NCBI GenBank assembly: GCA_934668875.1
Contig: CAKUON010000008.1
Location: 1-64,000 of the forward strand
Source of the DNA: an uncultured Collinsella sp.
GTDB taxonomy: Bacteria; Actinomycetota; Coriobacteriia; Coriobacteriales; Coriobacteriaceae
Reading direction: 5' to 3'
Length of the DNA: 64,000 nucleotides
Every line of letters begins with the position of its first letter. Positions within the stretch are counted from its first letter, which is position 1. This document shows positions 16,164 to 25,153 of this stretch, piece after piece. Position numbers and translations under genes: made by a program. The notes beneath the pieces are model-generated. The model searched no databases. It worked only from the letters and a program-made list of their open reading frames with translations, and was not told the origin of the DNA.

Positions 16164-16877
16164 CTAGCCTCCGAGGTAGGCCTTGCGAACGTTATCGTCG
16201 TGCAGGAGCTCTTGGCCGGTGCCGGTCATGGTGATCTTGCCGGTCTCGAGCACGTAGCCGCGCGTAGCGATCGAAAGCGCCATCTGCGCGTTCTGCTCGA
16301 CCAGAAGCACCGTGGTGCCGGCCTTGTGCAGGTCCTCGACAATCTGGAAGATCTGCTCGATCAGAATCGGCGCCAGACCCATGGAGGGCTCGTCGAGCAT
16401 GAGCAGCTTGGGGTTGCTCATGAGGGCGCGGCCCATAACGAGCATCTGCTGCTCGCCGCCCGAAAGGGTGCCGGCGACCTGGCGACGACGCTCCTTAAGG
16501 CGCGGGAACTGCTCGTATACGCGCTCAAGACCCGGAGCAACCGTGGACTTGGGCTGCGTGTAGGCGCCCATCTCCAAGTTCTCCTCGACCGTCATCTGCA
16601 AAAAGGCGCGACGGCCCTCGGGAACCTGAGCCAGACCCTTGCCCACCAGCTTGTCGGCGGGCGTATGGGTAATGTCCTCGCCCATAAACTTGATGGAACC
16701 GGTCTTGGAGCGCAGCAGGCCCGAGACGGTCTTAAGCGTCGTGGACTTGCCGGCGCCGTTGGCACCGATCAGGGCCACAATCTCGCCCTCGTTGACGTTA
16801 AAGGAGATGTCCTTGATGGCGTGGATGGCGCCGTACCAGACGTTGATGTTGTAGACGGAAAGCATCGGCTCTGCCAT
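16164..16877 (-). CDS. livF: Branched-chain amino acid ABC transporter ATPase LivF
   Basis: ATP-binding subunit of the high-affinity leucine/isoleucine/valine importer. It has 237 residues, the normal LivF length. Walker A is GANGAGKST (about 37-45), the signature is LSGGEQQML, Walker B is LLMLDEPSMGLAP, and the switch histidine is replaced in the LivF manner (LVEQNAQ). The ATG directly follows the livG stop. It is the last gene of livK-livH-livM-livG-livF. No strong terminator is seen between its stop and the IS110 remnant. Confidence 0.95.
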   Translation of the reverse strand: MAEPMLSVYNINVWYGAIHAIKDISFNVNEGEIVALIGANGAGKSTTLKTVSGLLRSKTGSIKFMGEDITHTPADKLVGKGLAQVPEGRRAFLQMTVEENLEMGAYTQPKSTVAPGLERVYEQFPRLKERRRQVAGTLSGGEQQMLVMGRALMSNPKLLMLDEPSMGLAPILIEQIFQIVEDLHKAGTTVLLVEQNAQMALSIATRGYVLETGKITMTGTGQELLHDDNVRKAYLGG

Positions 16878-17738
16878 TTAGTTCTCCCCCTTATCCTGCT
16901 TGCCCAGATACGCCTCGATAACGGCGTCGTTGTTCTGGATCTCCTCGGCCGTGCCCTTGGCGATGACCTTGCCAAAGTTAAGCACGCAGATGCCCTCGCA
17001 GATGTTCATGACGAGCGACATGTCGTGCTCGATGAGCATGATGGCGATGCCGAAGGTGTCGCGGATCTTGACGATGTTCGCCATGAGCTCCGCGGTCTCG
17101 GACGGGTTCATGCCGGCAGCAGGCTCGTCGAGCAGCAGCAGTTTGGGATTGGTGGCAAGCGCGCGGACGATCTCCAGACGACGCTGGGCGCCATAAGGCA
17201 GCGAGCCGGCCTGCTCGTTTGCCAGGTGCTCCATATCAAAAATGGACAGCAGCTCCATGGCGCGCTCGTGGGCGGCCTTCTCGTGCTTCCAATACGTCGG
17301 CAGGCGCAGCACGCCCTCAAAACCGGAGTAGCGCTCCTGGTTGTGCAGACCGACCTTGACGTTATCCTCCACCGTCATGGTGTTGAACAGGCGGATGTTC
17401 TGGAAGGTACGGGCGATACCCATGCGGTTGACCTGGTAGACGGACTTGCCCGAGGTGTCCTCGCCATCGAGCAGGATGGTGCCGTGCGTGGGCTGATACA
17501 CCTTGGTGAGCAGATTGAAGACCGTGGTCTTACCGGCGCCGTTGGGGCCGATCAGACCGGCGATCTCGGTCTTGCCGATCGTAAGGCTAAAGTCGTCGAC
17601 CGCCTTAAGGCCACCAAACTCAATGCCCAGGTGGATGCACTCGAGTGCCGGGCGCTCGCCCAGGTCGCGGTCGGGAACGATGGCGCCAGACGGATACGGG
17701 ACCATCTTGCCCTTGTTGAACTCAAACTTACTGGGCAT
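16878..17738 (-). CDS. livG: Branched-chain amino acid ABC transporter ATPase LivG
   Basis: Second ATPase of the Liv importer, 286 residues. Walker A GPNGAGKTT lies near residue 65, followed by the Q-loop, LPYGAQRRLEIVRAL as the signature region, and Walker B LLLLDEPAAGMNP with ETAELM, then LIEHDMSLVM. The C-terminal BCA_ABC_TP extension (VIAKGTAEEIQNN to VIEAYLG) is diagnostic for LivG. The N-terminus has about 25 residues ahead of the usual start. It overlaps livM by 11 bases and abuts livF, so translation is probably coupled. Confidence 0.95.
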   Translation of the reverse strand: MPSKFEFNKGKMVPYPSGAIVPDRDLGERPALECIHLGIEFGGLKAVDDFSLTIGKTEIAGLIGPNGAGKTTVFNLLTKVYQPTHGTILLDGEDTSGKSVYQVNRMGIARTFQNIRLFNTMTVEDNVKVGLHNQERYSGFEGVLRLPTYWKHEKAAHERAMELLSIFDMEHLANEQAGSLPYGAQRRLEIVRALATNPKLLLLDEPAAGMNPSETAELMANIVKIRDTFGIAIMLIEHDMSLVMNICEGICVLNFGKVIAKGTAEEIQNNDAVIEAYLGKQDKGEN

Positions 17739-18816
17739 CGGCTGCCACCTCCTTCTTGGGAGTAAAGCGATCCTTAATGCGTGCGAAGAACGCCTTGATC
17801 TGCGGGTTATTAGTGCAGACCATGACCAAAATCAGAACGATGGCGTAGATGAGCATGCGGTAGTCCGAGAACTGGCGGAGCAGCTCGGGGAGCACCGTGA
17901 GCAGCGCCGCGGCGATAACGGAGCCGCGCATGTTGCCCAGACCGCCCAGGACCACGAACACCAGAATGAGGATCGACGTGTTGAAGTCGAACTTGGTGGC
18001 GGAGAGCTGCGAGAAGTTACCGCCGAAGAGGGCTCCGGCAGCACCGGCGAGAGCAGCGGAAACGACAAAGGCGATCATACGGTACCGGGTAACAGAGATG
18101 CCCACGGACTCGGCAGCGATCTTGTTATCGCGCACGGCCATAATGGCACGGCCGGTACGGCTGCGAACCAGGTTGAGCACGATTACGAGTGCGACCATGA
18201 CCAGAATGGCACCGGCGAGGAAGGTCGAGTACGTCGACACGCCCGAGGCGCCCTGGGCGCCCTTGATGATGGCGGTGCCGTCCTCGAGCAGGTGCAGGTC
18301 GTCGATCGTGGAGTTGCCCGTGATGTTAAAGATCACGTGCAGGCCACGGGAATCGACGCCCACAATGAGGCAGGTGACGATCTCTTTGATGATCTCGCCA
18401 AAGGCCAGGGTAACGATAGCCAGATAGTCGCCGCTCAGGCGAAGGACCGGGATGCCGATCAAGAAGCCCAGGATGGCGGCAGCAATAGCGCCGACCACGA
18501 TGCTGATGATAAGACGCACCGGATCGGAGGGAACGGCGCTCTCGAGGGCGACCGCAGTGACGATGCCCGTGTAGGCTCCGACGCTCATAAAGCCCGCGTG
18601 GCCCAGCGACAAGTCGCCCGCGATGCCGACGACGAGATTAAGCGAGAGAGCCATGACGATGTAGGCCGTAATGGGAACCAACTGACCGGCGATCATGCGC
18701 GGGATCATATGGTTGGACTGCATAAAGAACACGATGGCGAAGGCCACGATGCACATGGCGTACGTGACAAAGTCGTGACGCGTCTGCTTGTCTTTAAGAA
18801 ACTTCATAACGCTCAC
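17728..18816 (-). CDS. livM: Branched-chain amino acid ABC transporter permease LivM
   Basis: Membrane permease of 362 residues with around ten hydrophobic segments. It contains the LivM hallmarks LVVGIAGDLSLGHAGFMSVGAYTG, split across the third and fourth segments, and the EAA-type loop RTGRAIMAVRDNKIAAESVGI. It pairs with LivH to form the transmembrane channel. An extracytoplasmic insert around residues 150-190 (IVGVDSRGLHVIFN, with DDLHLLEDG) is longer than in the E. coli protein. It starts immediately after the livH stop and overlaps livG. Confidence 0.94.
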   Translation of the reverse strand: MSVMKFLKDKQTRHDFVTYAMCIVAFAIVFFMQSNHMIPRMIAGQLVPITAYIVMALSLNLVVGIAGDLSLGHAGFMSVGAYTGIVTAVALESAVPSDPVRLIISIVVGAIAAAILGFLIGIPVLRLSGDYLAIVTLAFGEIIKEIVTCLIVGVDSRGLHVIFNITGNSTIDDLHLLEDGTAIIKGAQGASGVSTYSTFLAGAILVMVALVIVLNLVRSRTGRAIMAVRDNKIAAESVGISVTRYRMIAFVVSAALAGAAGALFGGNFSQLSATKFDFNTSILILVFVVLGGLGNMRGSVIAAALLTVLPELLRQFSDYRMLIYAIVLILVMVCTNNPQIKAFFARIKDRFTPKKEVAADAQ

Positions 18817-19698
18817 CTACACCTTCTCGGGGACGTACTTGCCCAAGAGGCCGGCAGGCTTGACGAGCAGGACGATGATCAAAACACCAAAGACGATGGA
18901 GTTGGCAAGGCTCGTGGAAATGTAGGCCTGCGCCATCGCCTCGATGATGCCGATGAGGATACCGCCGACAAAGGCGCCCGGGATGGAGCCGATGCCACCG
19001 AAGACGGCGGCGTCGAAGGCCTTGATGCCAGGCATGGCACCCGTCGTGGGCTGCAGCACAGGCGAATAGGAGCACAGCAGCACGCCGGCGATGGCGGCAA
19101 GGGCGGAGCCGATGGCGAACGTCATCGAGATGGTGCGGTTGACGTTGATGCCCATGAGCTGAGCGGCGGCCTTGTCCTCGGACACGGCGCGCATGGCCTT
19201 ACCCATCTTGGTCTTGCCCGTAAAGAACACCAAACCGGCCATGATAACCAGACAGGCGACGATGGTGACGAGCGAGACGGCGCTCACGTTGTACTTGGCC
19301 AAGAACTCCGGCACCGGGAAAGTGACGAGCGAAGTAAAGTTCTTGGGCGTGGCGCCCCACAGGAGCTGCGCGGCGTTCTGCAGGAAGTAGGACACACCGA
19401 TGGCCGTGATCAGGACGGCCAGCGGGCCCGCCTGGCGCAGCGGCTTGTAGGCCAGGCCCTCGATGAGAACACCGAGAACCGTGCAGACCACACAAGACAG
19501 AATGACCGATGCCCAGCCGGGAAGGCCGAGATACGACGTGGCGCAGAACGAGACATAGGCACCGACCATGATGACGTCGCCGTGAGCGAAGTTCAGCATC
19601 TTGGCGATACCGTAGACCATGGTGTAGCCCAACGCGATGATGGCGTAGACGCTGCCCATGGACAGGCCGTTGACCAGGTATTGGATAAAGACCGTCAT
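18817..19698 (-). CDS. livH: Branched-chain amino acid ABC transporter permease LivH
   Basis: Permease of 293 residues, about eight to nine membrane helices. It begins TVFIQYLVNGLSMGSVYAII and carries the typical MVYGIAKMLNFAHGDVIM motif of LivH plus the cytoplasmic coupling loop KMGKAMRAVSEDKAAAQLMG. The frame extends to 19791, but AAAGGGGG precedes the ATG at 19698 at useful spacing and the family starts there. It lies 139 bases downstream of livK with a hairpin between them, a layout that often gives the binding protein higher expression than the permeases. Confidence 0.94.
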   Translation of the reverse strand: MTVFIQYLVNGLSMGSVYAIIALGYTMVYGIAKMLNFAHGDVIMVGAYVSFCATSYLGLPGWASVILSCVVCTVLGVLIEGLAYKPLRQAGPLAVLITAIGVSYFLQNAAQLLWGATPKNFTSLVTFPVPEFLAKYNVSAVSLVTIVACLVIMAGLVFFTGKTKMGKAMRAVSEDKAAAQLMGINVNRTISMTFAIGSALAAIAGVLLCSYSPVLQPTTGAMPGIKAFDAAVFGGIGSIPGAFVGGILIGIIEAMAQAYISTSLANSIVFGVLIIVLLVKPAGLLGKYVPEKV

Positions 19699-19737
19699 GT
19701 TCCACATCCCCCTTTCGAATAGGTTTCCAGTTACTGT

Positions 19738-19806
19738 ATGAAACAGGGACGTTACACTGTCCCTAGATACCAAGCAAGCAGGGAAGGCCAAAACCTCCCC
19801 TGCTTG
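19738..19806. repeat. Two hairpins between livK and livH
   Basis: CAAGCAGGG (19775-19783) and CCCTGCTTG (19798-19806) form a strong stem in the livK-livH gap without a following T-run. It may stabilise the livK message or cause partial termination. Nearby AGGGAC/GTCCCT (about 19744-19763) forms a second small stem and resembles the GTCCCC repeats elsewhere in the window. Confidence 0.55.
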
Positions 19807-19837
19807 GGATCAAAACCGCTCTATGTAAGGCGGCCTA

Positions 19838-21025
19838 TTAGGCCTGTACGTACTTGCCGTCGGTGATGACGTACGCCGTCGGGTCCTTCTGGACCTGGCC
19901 CTTGTCGTTCCAGGAAAGCTTGCCGGTCAGACCGTCAACGGTGATCTTGAGCATAGCCTCGGGCAGCTTCTCGGCGACCTCGGTGGGGTCGGCGTCGACA
20001 CCCAGACCGGCCTCCTTGAGAGCCTCGACCACAGCATGCACGCCGTCGTACGCGTCGGCGGCAAACTGGTCGGGGGTATCGCCGTACTTATCCTTGTAAG
20101 CGTTGACGAAGTCGGCGTTCTTCTCGTCGTCGGCGGAGAACGGGGTCATGAGCAGCAGCCCCTCGGCAAGGGAGGTGTCGAAGCCCTCCACGCCCAAGAT
20201 GCCGTCCATGCCGTCGCAGCCCATCATCTTGACGTCGTAGCCCATGTCCTTAGCGTTCTTGAGCAGGACGGACGCCGGCGTGTAGTAGATCGGCGCGAAG
20301 ATCATGGTGGCGCCGGCCTGCTTGGCCTTGGTCAGCTGGTTGGTAAAGCTCGTGGAGGAGTCGTCCTTAAAGGTCTCCTCGTCGACGATCTCGAGCTTGG
20401 ACTCAGCGGCCTGGGCCTTAAAGGCATCGGCAATACCCGAAGAATAGGCATCGCCAGAGTTATAGAACAGAACGAACTTCTCGTCCGCATACTTCTCGGC
20501 CAGGAACTTGGCAGCGTTGACGCCCTGGTTGGGGTCGGTAAAGCAAACCTGGAAGACGCAATCCTTGCCCTTGGTGACGTCCTCGGAAGACGCGGACGGG
20601 GTGATCATGAACGTCTCGGGGTCCTTGCCGCACTCGGCTGCAACGGCAACCGATGCGCCCGTGGTGGTCGGGCCGACGAGGGCCTGCATACCCCAGTCCA
20701 GAAGATTATTAAAGGCGTTGACGGCCTTCTCGCCGTCGGCCTGATCGTCCTCGGCCTTGCTGGCAAGCGGAAGCTCCTTGGTCGAGAAATCCTTGCAGCC
20801 AAGCTCAACGGCCTGAGTAACGGACTTGCCATAGGAGGCATTTGCACCGGTCAGCGGGCCGATGGTACCGATCTTAAACGAAGCGTCGCTCGAAGCGGAA
20901 CCGCTATCGCCGCCGTTGGAGGAGCAGCCAGCTAGAATAGACATCGCCCCCAGACCTGCTGCGCTCGCGATAACGCTCCTGCGATTCATAACAGGGTTCA
21001 ATGACTTACCGGTGAGGCTCGACAT
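19838..21025 (-). CDS. livK: Branched-chain amino acid ABC transporter binding lipoprotein LivK (copy 1)
   Basis: Substrate-binding lipoprotein of the Liv importer, 395 residues. A twin-arginine-like NRRSVIASAAGLG stretch leads to the lipobox LAGC, so the mature protein is lipid-anchored outside the membrane after a Ser/Gly-rich linker. The periplasmic-binding fold type I core is clear: FKIGTIGPLTG, VGPTTTGASVAVA, ITPSASSEDVT, and FVLFYNSGDAYS. GAGGAG precedes the ATG at 21025. It directly precedes livHMGF. A second, closely similar gene lies upstream at 21297-22463. Confidence 0.94.
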   Translation of the reverse strand: MSSLTGKSLNPVMNRRSVIASAAGLGAMSILAGCSSNGGDSGSASSDASFKIGTIGPLTGANASYGKSVTQAVELGCKDFSTKELPLASKAEDDQADGEKAVNAFNNLLDWGMQALVGPTTTGASVAVAAECGKDPETFMITPSASSEDVTKGKDCVFQVCFTDPNQGVNAAKFLAEKYADEKFVLFYNSGDAYSSGIADAFKAQAAESKLEIVDEETFKDDSSTSFTNQLTKAKQAGATMIFAPIYYTPASVLLKNAKDMGYDVKMMGCDGMDGILGVEGFDTSLAEGLLLMTPFSADDEKNADFVNAYKDKYGDTPDQFAADAYDGVHAVVEALKEAGLGVDADPTEVAEKLPEAMLKITVDGLTGKLSWNDKGQVQKDPTAYVITDGKYVQA

Positions 21026-21296
21026 GCGGCTCTCCTCTCAAATCTCGTCGGGTTTCGGTTACCCGACAGGCCATCCTTCGCCGTGTTCGGCGTTCGCAAA
21101 ATAGTAGACGCTTTAGTTAAGAAAAGTGGCGATTATTTCAACTTTTCTTTCGGTTTGTCTTTTTATCCATATTTCTGCGTATTTTTACCGCTTTATGCAG
21201 GTCCGCCACTTTATTGTGTAAAAGTAATGTTTCCATTCTGTTACAAGCGTCCCTGCCCTGATTAAAACAGCCTCACCGACCGCGTTTTGTACGCAC
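21026..21296 (-). promoter_or_regulatory. livK1 upstream region with 5' hairpin
   Basis: The gap between the two livK genes is AT-rich compared with its surroundings. On the minus strand TTGAAA and TAACTA at 16-bp spacing (about 21116-21145) may be a promoter for livK1. Just before the gene GTCGGGT (21047-21053) pairs with ACCCGAC (21061-21067). No known riboswitch is recognised, and no terminator is seen after livK2, so read-through is possible. Confidence 0.35.
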
Positions 21297-22463
21297 CTAT
21301 GCGGCGATGTACTTGCCGTCCTGAATCACATAGGCCGTAGCGGGCTTTTCAACCTGGCCCTTGTCGTTCCACGTCAGCTCGCCCGTCAGGCCCTCGATCT
21401 TGATCTTGCGCATGGCCTTGGCAAGGTCGCCGGCAATGTCGGCGCCGTCGGCCGTAATGTCGATGTCTGCCCTATCGATTGCCTCGACAATCGCGTGGAC
21501 GCAGTCATAGGCATCGGCGGCAAACTGGTTGGGCGTCTCGTCGTAGGCATCCTTGTAGGCCTTGACGAAGTCGGCGTTCTTCTCGTCGTCGGCAGAGAAC
21601 GGGGTCATGAGCAGCACGCCCTCGGCAAGGGAGGTATCGAAGCCCTCAACGGAGAGCAGACCGTCCATGCCGTCGGTGCCCATGAGGGTCATGTCGTAGC
21701 CCATGTCCTTGGCGTTCTTGAGCAGGACGGACGCCGGCGTGTAATAGATCGGGGCAAAGATAAGCGTGGCGCCGGCCTCCTTGGCCTTGGTGAGCTGGTT
21801 GGTAAAGCTCGTGGAAGAGTCGTCCTTAAAGGTCTCGGTATCGACGATGTCGAGCTTGGATGCCTTGGCCTGCTCGGCAAAGGCGTCGGCAACGCCCGAG
21901 CTGTACGTATCGCCGGAGTTATAGAACAGGGCGATCTTGGCGTCCGCATACTTCTCGGCCAAGAACTTCGCGGCGCTGGCGCCCATGGTGGGATCGGTGA
22001 AGCAAACCTGAAAGACCGTGGTCTTATCCTTGGTCACGTCGAGCGACGAGGCCGAGGGCGTGACCATGAGCATATCGTCGGCAATCTCGCCCGAGACGGC
22101 GACGGCAGCACCGGTGGTGACGGGGCCGACGAGCGCCTGCATGCCCCAGTCGCACAACGTATTGAAGGCGTTGATGGCCTTCTCGCCGTCGGCGACATCG
22201 TCCTCGGACTTAAGCGAGAGCTTGAGGTCCTTGGTCGAGAAATCCTTGGCGGCAAGCTTGGCACCCTTCTCGGCCGAGACGCCATAGGTTGCCGCGGCGC
22301 CGGTCAGAGGGCCGATGACACCGATCTTGAAGGTCTTGCCGTCATCGGCGGAGCCGCCATCCGAGCCACCCGACGAACAACCGGCAAGCGCGACGGTGCT
22401 ACCGAGCGCGGCGGCGCCGGCGAGGAAGTTCCTACGGCTGAGTGTGCTGTTGATGTTGAACAT
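21297..22463 (-). CDS. Branched-chain amino acid ABC transporter binding lipoprotein LivK (copy 2)
   Basis: A 388-residue paralogue of the next gene; long stretches are identical, such as the segment from DDSSTSFTNQLTKAK through the YYTPASVLLKNAKDMGYD region. SRRNFLAGAAALG leads to the lipobox LAGC and a Gly/Ser linker, so it is an exported lipoprotein, perhaps by the Tat route. The ligand pocket regions (GPVTTGAAVAV, TPSASSLDVT) differ a little from copy 1, which may change amino acid preference. GGGGG stands before the ATG. It is transcribed ahead of livK1-livHMGF and can probably use the same permease. Confidence 0.92.
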   Translation of the reverse strand: MFNINSTLSRRNFLAGAAALGSTVALAGCSSGGSDGGSADDGKTFKIGVIGPLTGAAATYGVSAEKGAKLAAKDFSTKDLKLSLKSEDDVADGEKAINAFNTLCDWGMQALVGPVTTGAAVAVSGEIADDMLMVTPSASSLDVTKDKTTVFQVCFTDPTMGASAAKFLAEKYADAKIALFYNSGDTYSSGVADAFAEQAKASKLDIVDTETFKDDSSTSFTNQLTKAKEAGATLIFAPIYYTPASVLLKNAKDMGYDMTLMGTDGMDGLLSVEGFDTSLAEGVLLMTPFSADDEKNADFVKAYKDAYDETPNQFAADAYDCVHAIVEAIDRADIDITADGADIAGDLAKAMRKIKIEGLTGELTWNDKGQVEKPATAYVIQDGKYIAA

Positions 22464-22714
22464 GGTGTCCCCCTTTTTCGCTGGCCGCGGTGCGGCCGTC
22501 TTGCGGTACAGGGCAAACCTTATGGTGCAAACGTTGACAGTTTGTTACGGAGTTCCGTTTGTAGCGAGCATGTTTCCAATGTTTCCGCAGCGTTTCGGGG
22601 GTGCCGTTTTGTGCGACTCCTGTTGCCTGGCGAGCACGCGCCCGCACTTCACGCTAGAATGCACTCAACCTTTAAGCGGTTAATCCATCCATAAGATGCA
22701 CGAAGGAGCTATCT
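22464..22714. other. Divergent intergenic region livK2 / hom
   Basis: This 251-base gap must hold promoters for two divergent genes. On the plus strand TAGAAT at about 22654 is a plausible -10 for hom, with a weak -35. TTGACA near 22532 has no good -10 partner. TGTTTCC occurs twice close together (about 22570-22585). No RNA gene or known leader is recognised. Confidence 0.3.
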
Positions 22715-24058
22715 ATGAGCGAATCCCTGCGCACCGTGAACGTCGGTCTGATCGGTCTGGGAACCGTCGGCGGCGGCGTGGCCCGTCTGATTAAGAGCCA
22801 CCACGATGAGTACCTGGCAGCCTACGGCATCGACCTTAAGCTGACCCGCGCCTGCGCGCTTGCCTGGGAGCAGGCCGAGGCAGCCGGTATTGAGCGCGAG
22901 GCCTTTACGAGTGACTGGCACGATGTCGTCACCGACCCCGCCGTCGACATCGTCGTCGAGCTGATCGGCGGCGAGCACCCCGCGACCGAGATCTTCACCA
23001 CCGCCTTCGAGAACGGCAAGCACGTCGTCTCTGCCAACAAGGCCCTGCTGGGCCGTCACGTCGAGACGCTCGCCGAGAAGGCGCGCGCGTGCGGCGTGCA
23101 GATTAAGTGCGAGGCCAGCTGCGGCGGCGGCATCCCCATCGTGAGTACGCTCGAGCACGACCTGGTTGGCAACAAGATCCTGACCATCGCCGGCATTCTC
23201 AACGGCACCACCAACTATATCCTGTCGCGCATGGACGCCGAGGGCGCCGATTACGCCGACGTGCTCGCCGACGCCCAGGCCAAGGGCTATGCCGAGGCCG
23301 ACCCGTCCGCCGACGTCGACGGCTTCGACGCCGCCAGCAAGACGGCAATCCTCGCCTCCATCGGCTTTGGCACCCGTGTGACCACCGACGATGTGTACCA
23401 GCAGGGTATCCGTACCATCGGCGCCGAGGACATCGCCCAGGCCCGCGAGCTCGGCTACACCATTAAGCTGCTGGGCATCGCCCGCAACACCGACGCCGGC
23501 GTCGACGTCCGCGTGCACCCCACGCTGATCCCTGCCGACCACATGCTTGCCAAGGTAAACGGCGCCATGAACGCTGTCTACGTGGTAGGCGACGCCGTGG
23601 GCGAGACCATGTTCTACGGTGCCGGCGCAGGCTCCTTCCCCACCGCGAGCGCCGTCGTGGGCGATATCCTGTCGCTCTCCGAGCAGATCAGCCGCGGCGT
23701 GGCCCCGCTGCCCGAGATTGAGCCCTATGGTCACAACCTCGCCTTTAAGCCCATGGACGAGCTCCAGACCAAGTACTACGTGCGCCTGAAGGTTGCCGAC
23801 CGCGTTGGAGCCCTGTCCGAGACGGTCGACATCTTTGCCAAGCACAACATCTCGATCTCGCTCATCAACCAGGTCGAGGATGGCAAGTCGGGCGTCACCG
23901 ACACCTGCTCGGTCATCTTCCTGACGCACCGCGCGCTCGAGAAGGACGTCCAGGCTGCCGCCGCCGAGCTTGCAGGCGTCGACTGCGTGGCCGAGGTCGC
24001 CAACGTCCTGCGCATCGAGGACGTCGAGGCCTGGACCGAAGGCGTTATGGCCAACTAG
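22715..24058 (+). CDS. hom: Homoserine dehydrogenase
   Basis: NAD(P)H-dependent reduction of aspartate semialdehyde to homoserine, the branch point to threonine and methionine. The 447-residue chain has the Rossmann motif GLIGLGTVGGGV (about 11-22), SANKALLG, the catalytic-domain signature AGILNGTTNYILSRM and ADPSADVDGFDAASK. A C-terminal ACT domain (about 365-440, YVRLKVADRVGALSETV) is the usual site of threonine feedback inhibition. GAAGGAG precedes the ATG. A strong terminator follows 34 bases after the stop, so it is transcribed alone. Confidence 0.96.
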   Translation: MSESLRTVNVGLIGLGTVGGGVARLIKSHHDEYLAAYGIDLKLTRACALAWEQAEAAGIEREAFTSDWHDVVTDPAVDIVVELIGGEHPATEIFTTAFENGKHVVSANKALLGRHVETLAEKARACGVQIKCEASCGGGIPIVSTLEHDLVGNKILTIAGILNGTTNYILSRMDAEGADYADVLADAQAKGYAEADPSADVDGFDAASKTAILASIGFGTRVTTDDVYQQGIRTIGAEDIAQARELGYTIKLLGIARNTDAGVDVRVHPTLIPADHMLAKVNGAMNAVYVVGDAVGETMFYGAGAGSFPTASAVVGDILSLSEQISRGVAPLPEIEPYGHNLAFKPMDELQTKYYVRLKVADRVGALSETVDIFAKHNISISLINQVEDGKSGVTDTCSVIFLTHRALEKDVQAAAAELAGVDCVAEVANVLRIEDVEAWTEGVMAN

Positions 24059-24092
24059 TTCGGTCTTCGGTATACGACATATATGTTGAGGG

Positions 24093-24124
24093 GCTCCCGT
24101 CCGATCTTGGACGGGAGCTTTTTG
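24093..24124 (+). terminator. Terminator of hom
   Basis: GCTCCCGTCC GATCTT GGACGGGAGC followed by TTTTTG: a perfect 10-bp stem with a T-run. Confidence 0.92.
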
Positions 24125-24281
24125 TTTGCGCGCTCGGGGCGCATCGACGTGGCTTACGTTTGAACAACTTGACCGTTCATTGACAACCGGGGGTACCGTT
24201 CACCGATAAGCGAATGTGCTCGTTTTGGGCCGCCACTATGCTGTGCTGCGTATGTCCACACACCCGAAGAATGGAGGCACC

Positions 24282-25031
24282 ATGTTGCTCGAGGGTAAGA
24301 AAGCAATCATCACTGGAGGCACGCGCGGTATCGGCTATGCCATCGCCTGCCGTTTTATTGAGGAAGGCGCTGCCGTCACCGTCTTTGGCTCTCGCCAGGA
24401 GACCGCCGACGCCGCTGTTGAGAAGCTGACCGCAGCCTATCCCGAGGCCAAGATCTGGGGCCGCTCCTGCGACCTCACCTCGCTCGAGGCAGTGACCGAG
24501 GCCTTTACCCAGGCCGCCAATGACATGGGCGGTCTCGACACGGTCGTCAACAATGCCGGCATCTCCCAGCGCTCGCCCCTTTTGGACTATACGGCCGAGG
24601 AGTTCGCCAAGGTCATGGACCTCAACGTCGTCGCTGTCTTCAACGGCCATCAGGCTGCTGCCAAGATCATGACCGGAGCTGGTCATGGCGGCACCATCAC
24701 CACCACGAGCTCGATGGTCGCCAAGTACGGCCAGCCCTCCGGCGTCGGCTATCCCACGTCCAAGTTCGCCGTCAACGGCATGGTCCAGTCGCTCTCGCGC
24801 GAGCTCGCCCCCATGGGCATTCGCGTCAATGCCGTCGCCCCCGGCGTGACCAAGACCGACATGGTTGCCAACCTGCCCGAAGAGGTCATCAAGCCCATCG
24901 TTGCCACCATTCCGCTCGGCCGCATGGGCGAGCCCGAGGACGTCGCCAACGCCTTCGTCTTCCTGGCAAGCGATATGGCGGCCTACGTTACGGGCGCCAT
25001 CCTCCCCGTCGACGGAGCTGCCCGCTCCTAA
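24282..25031 (+). CDS. Short-chain dehydrogenase/reductase
   Basis: Classical SDR oxidoreductase of 249 residues. The cofactor motif is TGGTRGIG (residues 12-19), then NNAG, catalytic Ser in TTSSM, and Tyr-x3-Lys in YPTSK, with APG and a C-terminal VDGA. An Arg/Ser after the second strand (GSRQ) suggests NADP(H). GGAGG stands just before the ATG at 24282; an earlier ATG (24216) lacks a ribosome site. Relatives include 3-oxoacyl-ACP reductases and hydroxysteroid dehydrogenases, and the substrate cannot be told from sequence. It stands alone between two terminators. Confidence 0.9.
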   Translation: MLLEGKKAIITGGTRGIGYAIACRFIEEGAAVTVFGSRQETADAAVEKLTAAYPEAKIWGRSCDLTSLEAVTEAFTQAANDMGGLDTVVNNAGISQRSPLLDYTAEEFAKVMDLNVVAVFNGHQAAAKIMTGAGHGGTITTTSSMVAKYGQPSGVGYPTSKFAVNGMVQSLSRELAPMGIRVNAVAPGVTKTDMVANLPEEVIKPIVATIPLGRMGEPEDVANAFVFLASDMAAYVTGAILPVDGAARS

Positions 25032-25076
25032 AGGGCAGCGGGCTTCGGCCTCGTCCTTCAACAGAGCTCTACGCAA

Positions 25077-25115
25077 AAGGCGCGCTGCCTGCGATCGATG
25101 CAGGCAGCGCGCCTT
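25077..25115. terminator. Bidirectional terminator, SDR / antiporter
   Basis: AAGGCGCGCTGCCTGC and its exact complement flank a 7-base loop. It lies between convergent stops (25031 and 25154) with short T-runs on both strands. Confidence 0.85.
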
Positions 25116-25153
25116 CCTTAATTTGGACGGAAACCGTATCCCGGTATTCCTTG

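Noticed and set aside
15906..17765. 619-residue plus-strand frame
   Set aside because: Only its first 70 codons (the IS110 remnant) mean anything; the rest is antisense to livF and livG.
17503..19722. 739-residue plus-strand frame across livM and livH
   Set aside because: Antisense shadow with Asp/His/Gly low complexity; the minus-strand permeases have clear homology.
21026..21296. Leucine or other amino acid riboswitch before livK
   Set aside because: Only simple hairpins are seen, with no known aptamer core or T-box motif.
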